64,000 bases of DNA, from NCBI GenBank assembly GCA_964429855.1, contig CAYSDM010000021.1:4701-68700 (forward strand), given 5' to 3'. The position numbers and the translations under genes were made by a program. Positions 33,723 to 41,594 of the stretch are shown here, one piece after another. How positions within the stretch are numbered: position 1 is the stretch's first letter; every line of letters starts with the position of its first letter. The notes beneath the pieces are model-generated. The model saw nothing but the letters and a program-made list of their open reading frames with translations, was not told the DNA's origin and searched no databases. This DNA is from CALLMM01 sp964429855 (lineage in GTDB: Bacteria > Armatimonadota > Chthonomonadetes > Chthonomonadales > CAJBBX01).

Positions 33723-35369
33723 ATGAGCGATAACCGATATGTGATCGGCGTGGATGTGGGGACGGGAAGCGCCCGCGCCGGGATTTTTGATCTGAATGGG
33801 AAGATGCTGGCGTCGGCGGTCGAACCGATTCAGATGTGGAAGCCCAAACCGGACTATGCGGAGCAGTCTTCCGGGAATATCTGGCGCGCGGTGTGCCGGG
33901 TGGCGCGCGCCTGCCGGGAGGAGGCGGGGATCGCACCGGAGGCGGTCGCCGGGATCAGCTATGACGCGACCTGTTCGCTGGTGGCGCTGGGGCGAGACGG
34001 CGCGCCGATTCCGGTGAACGATGAGGGGGCGGCAGAGCGCAACATCATCGTCTGGATGGATCATCGGGCGATTGCGGAGACGGAGGAGATAAACGCGGGC
34101 GGGTACGAGGTGTTGAAGTATGTCGGCGGTCGGCTTTCGCCGGAGATGGAGACGCCGAAACTGAAGTGGCTGAAGACCCACCTGCCGCAGACATGGGAGA
34201 AGGCGGTCAAGTTTTTTGATCTGGCGGACTATCTGACCTGGCGTTCGTCCGGGGTGGACGCGCGCAGCCTCTGCACGGTCGTCTGCAAGTGGACCTATCT
34301 GGGACATGCGGGCGAGCGCGGGGCGTGGGATCGAAACTACTTTGAGCGGATCGGATTGAACGACCTGTTCGACGGCGGAAAAGTGGTGGAGGATGTGCGC
34401 CCGATGGGGAGCCGCCTGGGCGGTCTGACGGCGGTTTCGGCGGAGGAACTGGGCTTGACGACCGGCTGCGCCGTCGGAGTGGGGATTATTGACGCGCACG
34501 CGGGCGGTCTGGGACTGCTTGGAGCCGCCTGGGAGGGCAAGCGCGAGCCGAATCTGGACGACTTTGAGTACGCGCTGGCGTTCATTGGCGGCACCTCCAA
34601 CTGCCTGATGGCGGTCTCCCGACAGATGCGTTTTATTGACGGGGTCTGGGGACCCTACTTCGGGGCGATGGTTCCGGGAATGTGGCTGAATGAGGGCGGG
34701 CAGACGACGGCGGGCAGCGCGATTGACCACGTGATCGCCGACCACGCCAACGCTTCCGCGCTGACCGCCGCCGCAAAACGCCGCCGCAAAACGGTCTATG
34801 AACTGCTGAATGAGGAGATCGCGCGGCTTCAGGAGGAGCAGGGCAAAGGACCGGAGATCGTCAAAGATATTCATATTCTCCCGGACTTCCTGGGAAACCG
34901 TTCACCGAAGGGCGATCCGCACTATCGGGGAATCTATGACGGGCTGAATCTGGATGAGACGATCACCTCGCACGCGCTGCGCTACTATGCGACGCTGCAG
35001 GCGGTCGCCTACGGCATTCGGGACAACATCGAGGCGCTGAATCGGGCGGGCTACCGGATTCGCCGCATGTATGTGACCGGGGGCGGGACGAAGAACCCGC
35101 TGTGGCTGCAGGAGCACGCCGATGCGACGGGCTGTGCGATTCTGCTTCCCAAGGAGCCGGAGGCGGTGCTGCTGGGAGCGGGAGTGCTGGCGGCGACGGC
35201 GGCGGGGCTGTATCCCGACATCTATACGGCGATGCAGGGGATGAGCGGCTCCGGCGCGACGATCAAACCGCGCAAAGAGACGGCGGCGTATCACCGAACG
35301 AAGTTCCGTCTGTTCCAGGAGATGTATCGAGAACAGAGACGGCGGCGGGAGGCAATGGCGCGATTTTAA
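33723..35369 (+). CDS. FGGY-family carbohydrate kinase (ribulokinase-like)
   Basis: 548 residues of the FGGY kinase family, which phosphorylates sugars such as ribulose with ATP in the cytoplasm. The N-terminal ATP phosphate loop is VIGVDVGTGSARAGIFDLNG, and the conserved DATCSLVALGRDGAPIP and WMDHRA follow. The second-domain signature FIGGTSNCLMAVSRQ and MYVTGGGTKNPLWLQEHADATG are also present. It most resembles the ribulokinase/YDR109-type branch. ATG 33723 follows GAGGAAGAGA; the 64 codons upstream overlap the preceding lipoprotein gene. No pentose isomerase or epimerase lies beside it. Confidence 0.9.
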   Translation: MSDNRYVIGVDVGTGSARAGIFDLNGKMLASAVEPIQMWKPKPDYAEQSSGNIWRAVCRVARACREEAGIAPEAVAGISYDATCSLVALGRDGAPIPVNDEGAAERNIIVWMDHRAIAETEEINAGGYEVLKYVGGRLSPEMETPKLKWLKTHLPQTWEKAVKFFDLADYLTWRSSGVDARSLCTVVCKWTYLGHAGERGAWDRNYFERIGLNDLFDGGKVVEDVRPMGSRLGGLTAVSAEELGLTTGCAVGVGIIDAHAGGLGLLGAAWEGKREPNLDDFEYALAFIGGTSNCLMAVSRQMRFIDGVWGPYFGAMVPGMWLNEGGQTTAGSAIDHVIADHANASALTAAAKRRRKTVYELLNEEIARLQEEQGKGPEIVKDIHILPDFLGNRSPKGDPHYRGIYDGLNLDETITSHALRYYATLQAVAYGIRDNIEALNRAGYRIRRMYVTGGGTKNPLWLQEHADATGCAILLPKEPEAVLLGAGVLAATAAGLYPDIYTAMQGMSGSGATIKPRKETAAYHRTKFRLFQEMYREQRRRREAMARF

Positions 35370-35434
35370 CGAAACCGACCAGAAGCCGCCTCAGTAGTCA
35401 TCCTGTTCGTTATTTTTTCGGGAGGATGACCGAG

Positions 35435-35758
35435 GTGACACGACGTTTCGTATGGTTGGGACTCCTGGCGATGACGCTGTGCCTGGCGGGCGCTGTCGCG
35501 CCGACCAACGCGCTGCCGGTTCAGAAAGCCAGACAGGTTACGGTGACCGGGTTTCCGCAGGGCGTGACTGCGAAGGGCAACCGGTTCGAGATCGTGACGG
35601 ATGAGAAGAAGGTCTATCAGGTGGATGCTTCGAAAGCCAGAACGCGCTACAAAGGCAAATTTACGAAGGTGAAATGGGGCGATCAATTGACGGTGACGGG
35701 AATGCTGAAAGGCGAGAAACTGACCGCCACGCAGATCACGGTTCGCCAGCGTCAATAG
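35435..35758 (+). CDS. Small exported protein, tandem paralogue A
   Basis: 107 residues, GTG start at 35435 with GGAGG nine bases before it. ATG 35426 is also in frame but lies directly on the GGAGG. The start VTRRFVWLGLLAMTLCLAGAVAPTNA is a signal peptide. The mature part (ARQVTVTGFPQGVTAKGNRFEIVTDEKKVYQVDASKARTRYKGKFTKVKWGDQLTVTGMLKGEKLTATQITV) is an OB-fold-like beta domain that resembles the next gene's product. I do not know its role. Confidence 0.72.
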   Translation: MTRRFVWLGLLAMTLCLAGAVAPTNALPVQKARQVTVTGFPQGVTAKGNRFEIVTDEKKVYQVDASKARTRYKGKFTKVKWGDQLTVTGMLKGEKLTATQITVRQRQ

Positions 35759-35780
35759 CGTTTCACCGGGAGGGGAGCCA

Positions 35781-36164
35781 GTGAATCGAATCCGATGGAT
35801 ATTTCTTGGTCTTCTGTTAGCGGCGCTGACGCCGGGACTGCCTGCCGCCTCTCAGCCTGCGAGGCAAAAGAAGCCAGAGGTGCGCATGATGACCACCTCC
35901 GGGACGGTGAAGGAGGTGAAAGGCAGCCGGTTCGTCATCACAAAGATTAACTCGGAATCGACCGTAGACGCCTCGAAAACCCGCCCGCGCTATAAAGGCA
36001 AGTTCGCGACGGTGCAGAAGGGGGATTTTGTGACGGTCTACGGCAGGCAGATGCATCGGGGGATCGTGCTTGCGACAACCGTGACCATTGAGAGCCGCAA
36101 GGGCGAAAAAGCGCCGCGGAAGCCGACGATCAATAAGATGGACCGTATGGGACCGGGGCGTTAA
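35781..36164 (+). CDS. Small exported protein, tandem paralogue B
   Basis: 127 residues, GTG start at 35781 with GGGAGGGGAG before it. A signal peptide (MNRIRWIFLGLLLAALTPGLPAAS) precedes SGTVKEVKGSRFVITKINSESTVDASKTRPRYKGKFATVQKGDFVTVYG, similar to paralogue A over DASKxRxRYKGKF, followed by a basic tail. It lies 22 bases from the end of A and ends before a terminator, so the pair forms one small operon. Confidence 0.72.
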   Translation: MNRIRWIFLGLLLAALTPGLPAASQPARQKKPEVRMMTTSGTVKEVKGSRFVITKINSESTVDASKTRPRYKGKFATVQKGDFVTVYGRQMHRGIVLATTVTIESRKGEKAPRKPTINKMDRMGPGR

Positions 36165-36192
36165 TACCGGCGAAACCGAGGTTGGGAAACGT

Positions 36193-36238
36193 CCGCCAGC
36201 GCACATTCGTAAGATGTGCGCTGGCGGCTTGTGTTTTT
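36193..36238 (+). terminator. Terminator ahead of the phage-type cluster
   Basis: Fourteen-base perfect arms CCGCCAGCGCACAT (36193-36206) and ATGTGCGCTGGCGG (36214-36227) are followed by CTTGTGTTTTT. It ends the paralogue operon and isolates the following phage genes. Confidence 0.8.
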
Positions 36239-36340
36239 ATAGTAAACATCATTCTGTCTATCAGTAGTAAAACGTCGGTGGAGAGGGATAATATATGAGG
36301 GTGAATAGTAGACATTAATACAGTTAAGGCGGAATGATCG

Positions 36341-36661
36341 GTGAAAACAGCGGTGACGCATTCGGTCTGGAATGTGCGGGAGCGCCTGGAAGAGAACTTC
36401 CGGCGGGTGGAGGCGCTGCTGCGAGAGATGGAGACGGCAGACGATCCGAAGATGCGTCTGGCGGCTGCCGCCGAACTGCGTCAGCATATCGCGCTGGCGC
36501 AGAAGACCCTGGAGACGGCAGCGCGCGCCGAGGCGGTGCAGGCGTTTGAAGAGACGGTGCTGGCGGCGCTGGAAGCCGCCAGCGTGACGGTGCGGCGTAA
36601 GGTGATAGATGTTTTAAATGAAAGAGCAGATTCTGCGGGACTTTTGCATCCGGCTGAATAG
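36341..36661 (+). CDS. Small helical protein ahead of the terminase (possible small terminase subunit)
   Basis: 106 residues, GTG start at 36341. It is almost wholly helical and charged (ERLEENFRRVEALLREMETADDPKMRLAAAAELRQHIALAQKTLETAARAEAVQAFEETVLAALE) with a basic end. It overlaps the terminase gene by 44 bases in a different frame. Position suggests a DNA-packaging small subunit, but I see no recognisable DNA-binding helix-turn-helix, so the call rests on position. Confidence 0.5.
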   Translation: MKTAVTHSVWNVRERLEENFRRVEALLREMETADDPKMRLAAAAELRQHIALAQKTLETAARAEAVQAFEETVLAALEAASVTVRRKVIDVLNERADSAGLLHPAE

Positions 36662-38147
36662 ACGTTTTCAGGAGGAGGTCTGGAAGGGGCAGATGACGCG
36701 ATACCGGCGCAAGCCGGAGGCGTTCGCCCGGCGGGCGCTGGGGTCTGCGTGGTGGGAGAAGCAGCGCGAGGTGGCGGAGAGCGTGGCGAGGCATCGGCGG
36801 ACGGCGGTGAAGTCGGCGAACGGGGTCGGCAAGACCTATCTGGCGGCGGATCTGGCGCTGTGGTTTCTGTACTGCTATCAGCCGAGCGTGGTCTTGACGA
36901 CGGCGCCGACCTGGAGGCAGGTGCGTTATCTGCTGTGGGAGGAGATACGCCGTCGGTTTCAGGGAGCGCGCGAGCCGCTGCCGGGCGAGTTACTGCAGAC
37001 GCGGCTGTCGGTGGGACCGGGCTGGTATGCGCTGGGGCTGGCGACCGATGAGGCGGTGCGCTTTCAGGGATTTCATGCGGAGAATCTGCTGATCCTGTTC
37101 GATGAGGCGAGCGGCATTGCAGACGAGATATGGGAGGCTGCAGAGGGGATCGCCGTCGGGAAAAACAACCGGATCGTCGCCATCGGCAACCCGATGACGA
37201 CCTCCGGGCGTTTCTATCGGATATTTCAGTCGGAGTCGCAATGGCGTCGGCATACGATCAGCGCGCTGGAGCATCCCAATGTGACCGGGGCGGGCGCGCC
37301 GATTCCCGGCGCGGTGACGGTGGAGGCGGTCGAGGAGCGGGTGAGGGAGTGGTGCGAGGAGATGCCGGAGGAGGATTCGCCCGCCGAAGCCGATCTGTTT
37401 ACATGGCGCGGCAGACGCTGTCGCCCGAACAACGCCTTTCGCGTTCGCGTGCTTGGCGAATTTCCCGATTCGGCGGAGGATACGCTGATTCCGCTGCGGT
37501 GGATTGAGGCGGCCACAGCGCGCTGGCGGGAGGAGTATCGCACGGGAGAGGGGCTGGAGGGCGTTCGGCGGGCGGCGGTGGATGTGGCGCGTTTTGGCGG
37601 AGACTGGACGGTGATCGGGCTGCGGATCGGGTCGGTGGTGACGCGCCTGGAGGCGGCGCAGGGCTGCGATCTGATGGAGGTTGCGGGGCGCGTGGCGCGT
37701 CTGGCGCAGGAGGAGAGACCGGAGAGCATTGCCATTGACGGGATCGGGATCGGCGCGGGGGTGGCGGATCGGCTGCAGGAGCTTCGGATCGCCGGGGTGG
37801 ATGCGGTCAATGTGAGCCTGCCTGCCCGTGACCGCGAACGTTTCGCCAACCGTCGCGCAGAGCTTTACTGGGGACTGCGCGAACGGTTTCGCACGGGCGA
37901 CATTACCATACCGCCGGATGAGGCGCTGTGTTCGCAACTGGGGCGGATCCGCTACACCTATACTTCGCGCGGTCAGATTCAGATGGTGAGTAAAGAGGCG
38001 ATGCGCCGACGCGGACACGCCTCTCCTGACCGCGCCGATATGCTGGCGCTGCTGTTCGACGGCGCGGAGGTGGCATTCTCCCTGGACGATCGGTCTTCGC
38101 ATCCCTCTCCGGCGGAGCGGCTGCGCGAGGAGATGGAGGACTGGTGA
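36618..38147 (+). CDS. Phage-type large terminase
   Basis: The ATP-driven motor and nuclease that packs DNA into a prohead. The 509-residue protein has Walker A SANGVGKT (66-73), Walker B LLILFDEA (157-164), the coupling motif region GNPMTTSGRF, and the RNase H-like nuclease with VDVARFGGDWT (Asp322) and AIDGIGIG (near 382). It has no sign of inactivation. The preceding small protein overlaps it; DUF3467 follows after 112 bases, where a promoter lies. Confidence 0.9.
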   Translation: MKEQILRDFCIRLNRRFQEEVWKGQMTRYRRKPEAFARRALGSAWWEKQREVAESVARHRRTAVKSANGVGKTYLAADLALWFLYCYQPSVVLTTAPTWRQVRYLLWEEIRRRFQGAREPLPGELLQTRLSVGPGWYALGLATDEAVRFQGFHAENLLILFDEASGIADEIWEAAEGIAVGKNNRIVAIGNPMTTSGRFYRIFQSESQWRRHTISALEHPNVTGAGAPIPGAVTVEAVEERVREWCEEMPEEDSPAEADLFTWRGRRCRPNNAFRVRVLGEFPDSAEDTLIPLRWIEAATARWREEYRTGEGLEGVRRAAVDVARFGGDWTVIGLRIGSVVTRLEAAQGCDLMEVAGRVARLAQEERPESIAIDGIGIGAGVADRLQELRIAGVDAVNVSLPARDRERFANRRAELYWGLRERFRTGDITIPPDEALCSQLGRIRYTYTSRGQIQMVSKEAMRRRGHASPDRADMLALLFDGAEVAFSLDDRSSHPSPAERLREEMEDW

Positions 38148-38164
38148 GGGGATGGCGCAGGAGG

Positions 38165-38194
38165 TTGACGCTGCGGGGAGGTGTCTGATACACT
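38165..38194 (+). promoter_or_regulatory. Promoter of the DUF3467 gene
   Basis: TTGACG (38165-38170) and TACACT (38189-38194), 18 bases apart, lie just after the terminase stop and 65 bases before the DUF3467 start. Confidence 0.5.
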
Positions 38195-38259
38195 GAACGC
38201 AGCGGAGAGCGCATCCGGGCGGGACGCATTCTCCGACTCTGGCTGGAGGCGATCTCCCC

Positions 38260-38541
38260 ATGGGTCCCAACGATTATGAAGATATTCCCGATCTGTACAC
38301 CGATTCGGTGAATTTTACGACCAATGTCTACGGGTTTACCGTAGAGTTCGGATTGATGCAGGGGCAGGATCAGCCCCCGCAGACGCTGGCGGTGATGCGG
38401 ATGAGTCCGCAGTTTGCCAAGATCATGAGTCTGCTGATGCGCAAGAACGTTCAGGAGTACGAGAAGCGGATCGGCACGATTATCCTGCCGGAGGGACTGT
38501 ATCAGGACCTGGGGATCGTGGACGATATGGCGGAGGAGTAG
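38260..38541 (+). CDS. DUF3467-like protein inserted between terminase and portal genes
   Basis: 93 residues, PDLYTDSVNFTTNVYGFTVEFGLMQGQDQPPQTLAVMRMSPQFAKIMSLLMRKNVQEYEKRIGTIILPE. This matches the DUF3467 pattern (strand, RMSP-AK-L helix, NV-YE). The family is usually encoded in cellular genomes and its function is not known. GGAGG lies about 12 bases before ATG 38260. Its own promoter and terminator enclose it, so it behaves as an independent unit within the phage-type cluster. Confidence 0.7.
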   Translation: MGPNDYEDIPDLYTDSVNFTTNVYGFTVEFGLMQGQDQPPQTLAVMRMSPQFAKIMSLLMRKNVQEYEKRIGTIILPEGLYQDLGIVDDMAEE

Positions 38542-38589
38542 CTCCTTCTGCCCGGCGCGCAGTCCAGGGGACACACGGCGAAAAGAGAC

Positions 38590-38622
38590 GGACTGTTTCC
38601 TTAACGGGAAACAGTCCTTTTT
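38590..38622 (+). terminator. Terminator of the DUF3467 gene
   Basis: Perfect eleven-base arms GGACTGTTTCC (38590-38600) and GGAAACAGTCC (38607-38617) are followed by TTTTT. It lies between DUF3467 and the portal gene. Confidence 0.85.
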
Positions 38623-38642
38623 GTTTGTTGGAGGGAGAGAGG

Positions 38643-39908
38643 ATGGCTCGAAGGAGCGTGACGGAGGCGCAGGAGCGAAGACGGGAGAGAGCGATGCCGA
38701 CTCCGGCAGAGATGCTTCGGGAGGAGATGACCGCCTGGGACGCGGCTTTTCAGCGCGCGTTTCGGCTGCCGCCCTATCATCCGGATGACCTGTTAACCAC
38801 GCGCGGCATAGACATCTACGACCGGATGATGACGGATGCGCAGGTGCGCGCCTCGATCAATGTCAAGCGGTTCGCCATTCTCGCCCGTCCCTGGCAGATT
38901 TTTCCGGCGATTCGCGACCGGGCGCACCCGGATTTCGCCGCCGCCTGCGAGGCGCGCGACTTTGTAGAGGACGCGCTGCGCAGCCTGAGGGGACCGGACG
39001 GCAGTTTGCGGGAGTTCCGTCATACGCTGTTTGAGATGATGTCCGCCTTCTATCGCGGGTTTGCGCTGGCGGAGATGGTCTGGCGGGTGGAGGAGCGGGG
39101 ACGGTGGCGAGGGCGCTACCTGCTGACCGCGCTGAAGTTCAAGAATCCGCGGCAGATCGGCTTTGAACTCGATCCCTTTCTGAATGTGGAGGCGGTGACC
39201 TCGTGGACGCCGACCGGGGGACTTCAGACTCTGCCGCGCCACAAGTGCCTGCTCTATGTCTACAATCAGCGCGATGAACTGCCCTACGGCGACAGCGATC
39301 TGCGCGCCGTCTATCGGCACTGGTACTCGAAGACCAAGATTATTGAGTTCTGGAACCTGCGCCTGCAGCGGTTCGGGATTCCTTTCGCGTATGCCAATGC
39401 GCCGACGGGAAGCGAAACGGGCGCGAAGCTGCTGGAGGTGCTGCGAGAGCTTCAACAGGATTCGAGCGCGGTGTTCCCGCCCAACGTTCACCCGCAGCTT
39501 CTGGAGACGCACGGCGACGGCGGGGGGCCGTTTCTGAGCGCGCTGGAGTGGCATAATCAGCAGATCGCCATCGGGATTCTACTGCAGACGCTGACCAGCG
39601 GGGAGGGGCTGCGCGCCGGCTCGATGGCTCTGGGGCGGGTGCACTTTGATATTCTGCTGTTCGCGCTGCAGTGCATGAAGCAGGATGTGGAGGCGACCGT
39701 CAACGCGCAGATCGTGCGCCCACTGGTGGATTACAACTTCGATCACGGTTTGTATCCGCAGTTTTCGCTGGGAAATCTCAACGAGAAGGATATTGCGCCG
39801 CTGGCGCAGGCGATGGATGTGCTGCTGACCCATCAGGTGGTGGACGCAAAGGAGCCGGTGGTGCGGGAGATGTTCAACCTGCCGCCGCTGGAGGACGTGA
39901 AGGGGTGA
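38643..39908 (+). CDS. Portal protein, DUF935 (Mu gp29-like)
   Basis: 421 residues. The portal dodecamer forms the DNA gate of the capsid. DUF935 hallmarks are IDIYDRMMTDAQVRASINVKRFAILARPWQI, FRHTLFEMMSAFYRGFALAEMVW, KFKNPRQIGFE, PYGDSDLRAVYRHWYSKTKIIEFWNLRLQRFGIPFAYA, and SGEGLRAGSMALGRVHFDILLFALQCMKQDVEATVN. GGAGGGAG precedes ATG 38643, while the TTG at 38625 is less likely. The Y-family polymerase gene follows after 50 bases. No gp30/gpF-like minor head gene follows, as it would in Mu-like modules. Confidence 0.85.
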   Translation: MARRSVTEAQERRRERAMPTPAEMLREEMTAWDAAFQRAFRLPPYHPDDLLTTRGIDIYDRMMTDAQVRASINVKRFAILARPWQIFPAIRDRAHPDFAAACEARDFVEDALRSLRGPDGSLREFRHTLFEMMSAFYRGFALAEMVWRVEERGRWRGRYLLTALKFKNPRQIGFELDPFLNVEAVTSWTPTGGLQTLPRHKCLLYVYNQRDELPYGDSDLRAVYRHWYSKTKIIEFWNLRLQRFGIPFAYANAPTGSETGAKLLEVLRELQQDSSAVFPPNVHPQLLETHGDGGGPFLSALEWHNQQIAIGILLQTLTSGEGLRAGSMALGRVHFDILLFALQCMKQDVEATVNAQIVRPLVDYNFDHGLYPQFSLGNLNEKDIAPLAQAMDVLLTHQVVDAKEPVVREMFNLPPLEDVKG

Positions 39909-39958
39909 GACCGTTTGGAAGGAGAGAGGTTCGGACGGGACCTCTGTAAGCGGCTGAC

Positions 39959-41302
39959 ATGGTTACGCGGTATCTGTTTATAGATATGAACTCGTTCTAT
40001 ACGAGCGTCGAGCAGCAGGAGCGTCCCGAACTGCGCCGCCGTCCGGTGATTGTGGCGCCAATGCTGACGGAGGCGACCTGCGCGATCGCGGCGTCGTATG
40101 AGGCGCGGCGATACGGGATCAAGACCGGGACCGGGGTTCGGGAGGCGAAGGCGCTATGCCCGAATCTGCGGGTGGTGGAGGCGCGTCCGTACCTCTATCT
40201 GCAGTACCATGCGAAGATACTGGAGGCGCTGAACCAGTTCTTTGCGACGGTGCGCCCGCTTTCGGTAGACGAGATGGCGTGCCGGGTCAGCCCCTTCTAC
40301 GGCGATCGCGCCGCCGAGACCGCGCTGGCGAAGCAGGTAAAGAGCTATCTCAAAGAGACGCTCGGTCCGATGATGCGCTGCTCGGTCGGGGTCGGTCCGA
40401 ACGTGTTCCTGGCGAAAGTGGGTTCCGAGATGAAGAAGCCGGACGGACTGACCGTGCTGGATCGGGACAACCTGCCGGATCGCCTGTTCGCTCTGAAACT
40501 GACCGATCTGCCGGGAATTGCCGGTCGAATGGAGTTGCGGCTCTCCCGGCACGGCATTACAACGGTGCGGCAGCTATGGGAGGCATCGGCGCTGGAGCTT
40601 CGGCGCGCCTGGGGCAGCATCGTGGGCGAGCGCTGGTGGCATATGCTGCGGGGCAGTCAGGAGGCGGACTACGGCGTGAATGCCGAGGCTCCGCGCAAGA
40701 TGGTCGGTCACTCGCATGTTCTCCCGCCGGAGATGCGGACGCTGCGGCAGGCGCGCGAGGTTCTGCGTCGTCTGGCGCAAAAGGCGCTGAAACGGCTGCG
40801 ATCCTATGATCAGGCAGCGAGCGCGGTGCATATCCATGTGAAGTTTCGCCATGCGCGACGGATGAGCGCCTACTCCTGGACGAAGCGCAGCGCGAAGCAT
40901 CTGCACGCCAACGATGACTTTACCTGGATGAAGATCGTGTCGGGGATTCTGGAGGCGGTTCCCGCGCCGCGCTGCGGATATGCGCCGCTGTGGGTCAGTA
41001 TCGTCTTCAGCGGTCTGATCCGCAGCGCGGACAGGAACCTGAGCCTGTTCGATGATCCTTTCCAGAAGACCAGACTGAGCGAGACGGTAGACGCGATGAA
41101 CGAGCGTTTCGGCTACCATCTCGATCTCGCCAGCGTTCTCAATGTCTATCGGGAGGCTCCCGACAGGATACCCTTCGGAAATCCCGCGACTCTTTCTATA
41201 CTGACAGAAGGACAACGCCCGCAGAAGAGGCCGCAGGAGACGGGAAGTTTCAGGCGTGCCGTCGGCGCAGGAGACTTCCGCCGACAAGGATCATACGGAT
41301 GA
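39959..41302 (+). CDS. Y-family (DinB-like) DNA polymerase
   Basis: 447 residues. Catalytic metal ligands are Asp9 in LFIDMNSFY and Asp104-Glu105 in LSVDEMA; CAIAASYEARRYGIKTGTG and RCSVGVGPNVFLAKVGSEMKKPDG fit the palm and finger, LTDLPGIAGRMELRLSRHGI is the helix-hairpin-helix, and the little-finger domain runs from KMVGHSHVLPPEM. It inserts opposite damaged bases. Residues after about 409 have no family look; they begin where the 22-bp repeat lies and overlap an antisense PEP-CTERM remnant, so the natural end may be near NP after DRIPFG. It sits on the portal side of the split cluster. Confidence 0.86.
   Translation: MVTRYLFIDMNSFYTSVEQQERPELRRRPVIVAPMLTEATCAIAASYEARRYGIKTGTGVREAKALCPNLRVVEARPYLYLQYHAKILEALNQFFATVRPLSVDEMACRVSPFYGDRAAETALAKQVKSYLKETLGPMMRCSVGVGPNVFLAKVGSEMKKPDGLTVLDRDNLPDRLFALKLTDLPGIAGRMELRLSRHGITTVRQLWEASALELRRAWGSIVGERWWHMLRGSQEADYGVNAEAPRKMVGHSHVLPPEMRTLRQAREVLRRLAQKALKRLRSYDQAASAVHIHVKFRHARRMSAYSWTKRSAKHLHANDDFTWMKIVSGILEAVPAPRCGYAPLWVSIVFSGLIRSADRNLSLFDDPFQKTRLSETVDAMNERFGYHLDLASVLNVYREAPDRIPFGNPATLSILTEGQRPQKRPQETGSFRRAVGAGDFRRQGSYG
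41163..41184. repeat. 22-bp direct repeat, copy 1
   Basis: Identical over 22 bases to 44937-44958 (core GATACCCTTCGGAAATCC), in the same orientation, with weaker similarity continuing on the right. It lies in the 3' part of the Y-family polymerase gene. The two copies enclose the PEP-CTERM remnant, the PhyH gene and topA. Confidence 0.9.
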
Positions 41303-41545
41303 ACAGCGCGAGCGAACCCGGCTCCGGGACGACCGTCTCGGCGCCAGGGAGTCAACGGTATAGAGGAAGTCGGCAAAGACCCCCTCTGCCGCCCGGGCGA
41401 TTCCTCCGCTTCACAGGGCAATACGCCCGACAGGAATCCACTCTACAACGAGAATGTCGCCGTTTTGCAGGAACATGGCGTCCTGTGGATGAATGAACTT
41501 GCCGGGCAGGAACGGATTGCGGGGCAGGATGTATAGTCCGCAGCA
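41250..41545 (-). pseudogene. Broken PEP-CTERM NHL-propeller gene
   Basis: Three fragments on the minus strand add up to one ancestral protein: GLYILPRNPFLPGKFIH (about 41536-41486), then in another frame PQDAMFLQNGDILVVEWIPVGRIA, and the last 33-residue piece PGAETVVPEPGSLALF-LVGGSLLRRRHA (41250-41351), which is a PEP-CTERM sorting end. The pieces lie in different frames with stops between, so at least two frameshifts have broken the gene. The C-terminal part overlaps the end of the Y-family polymerase gene on the other strand. Confidence 0.75.
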
Positions 41546-41594
41546 ACTTTGCCATCTGCAAATACGTACCTATAACCCGTTCAGGGAGGATGCC

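Noticed and set aside
33513..34874. 453-aa minus-strand frame opposite the FGGY kinase
   Set aside because: Antisense composition; the kinase motifs are on the plus strand.
36990..38270. 426-aa minus-strand frame opposite the terminase
   Set aside because: The terminase motifs are unambiguous on the plus strand.
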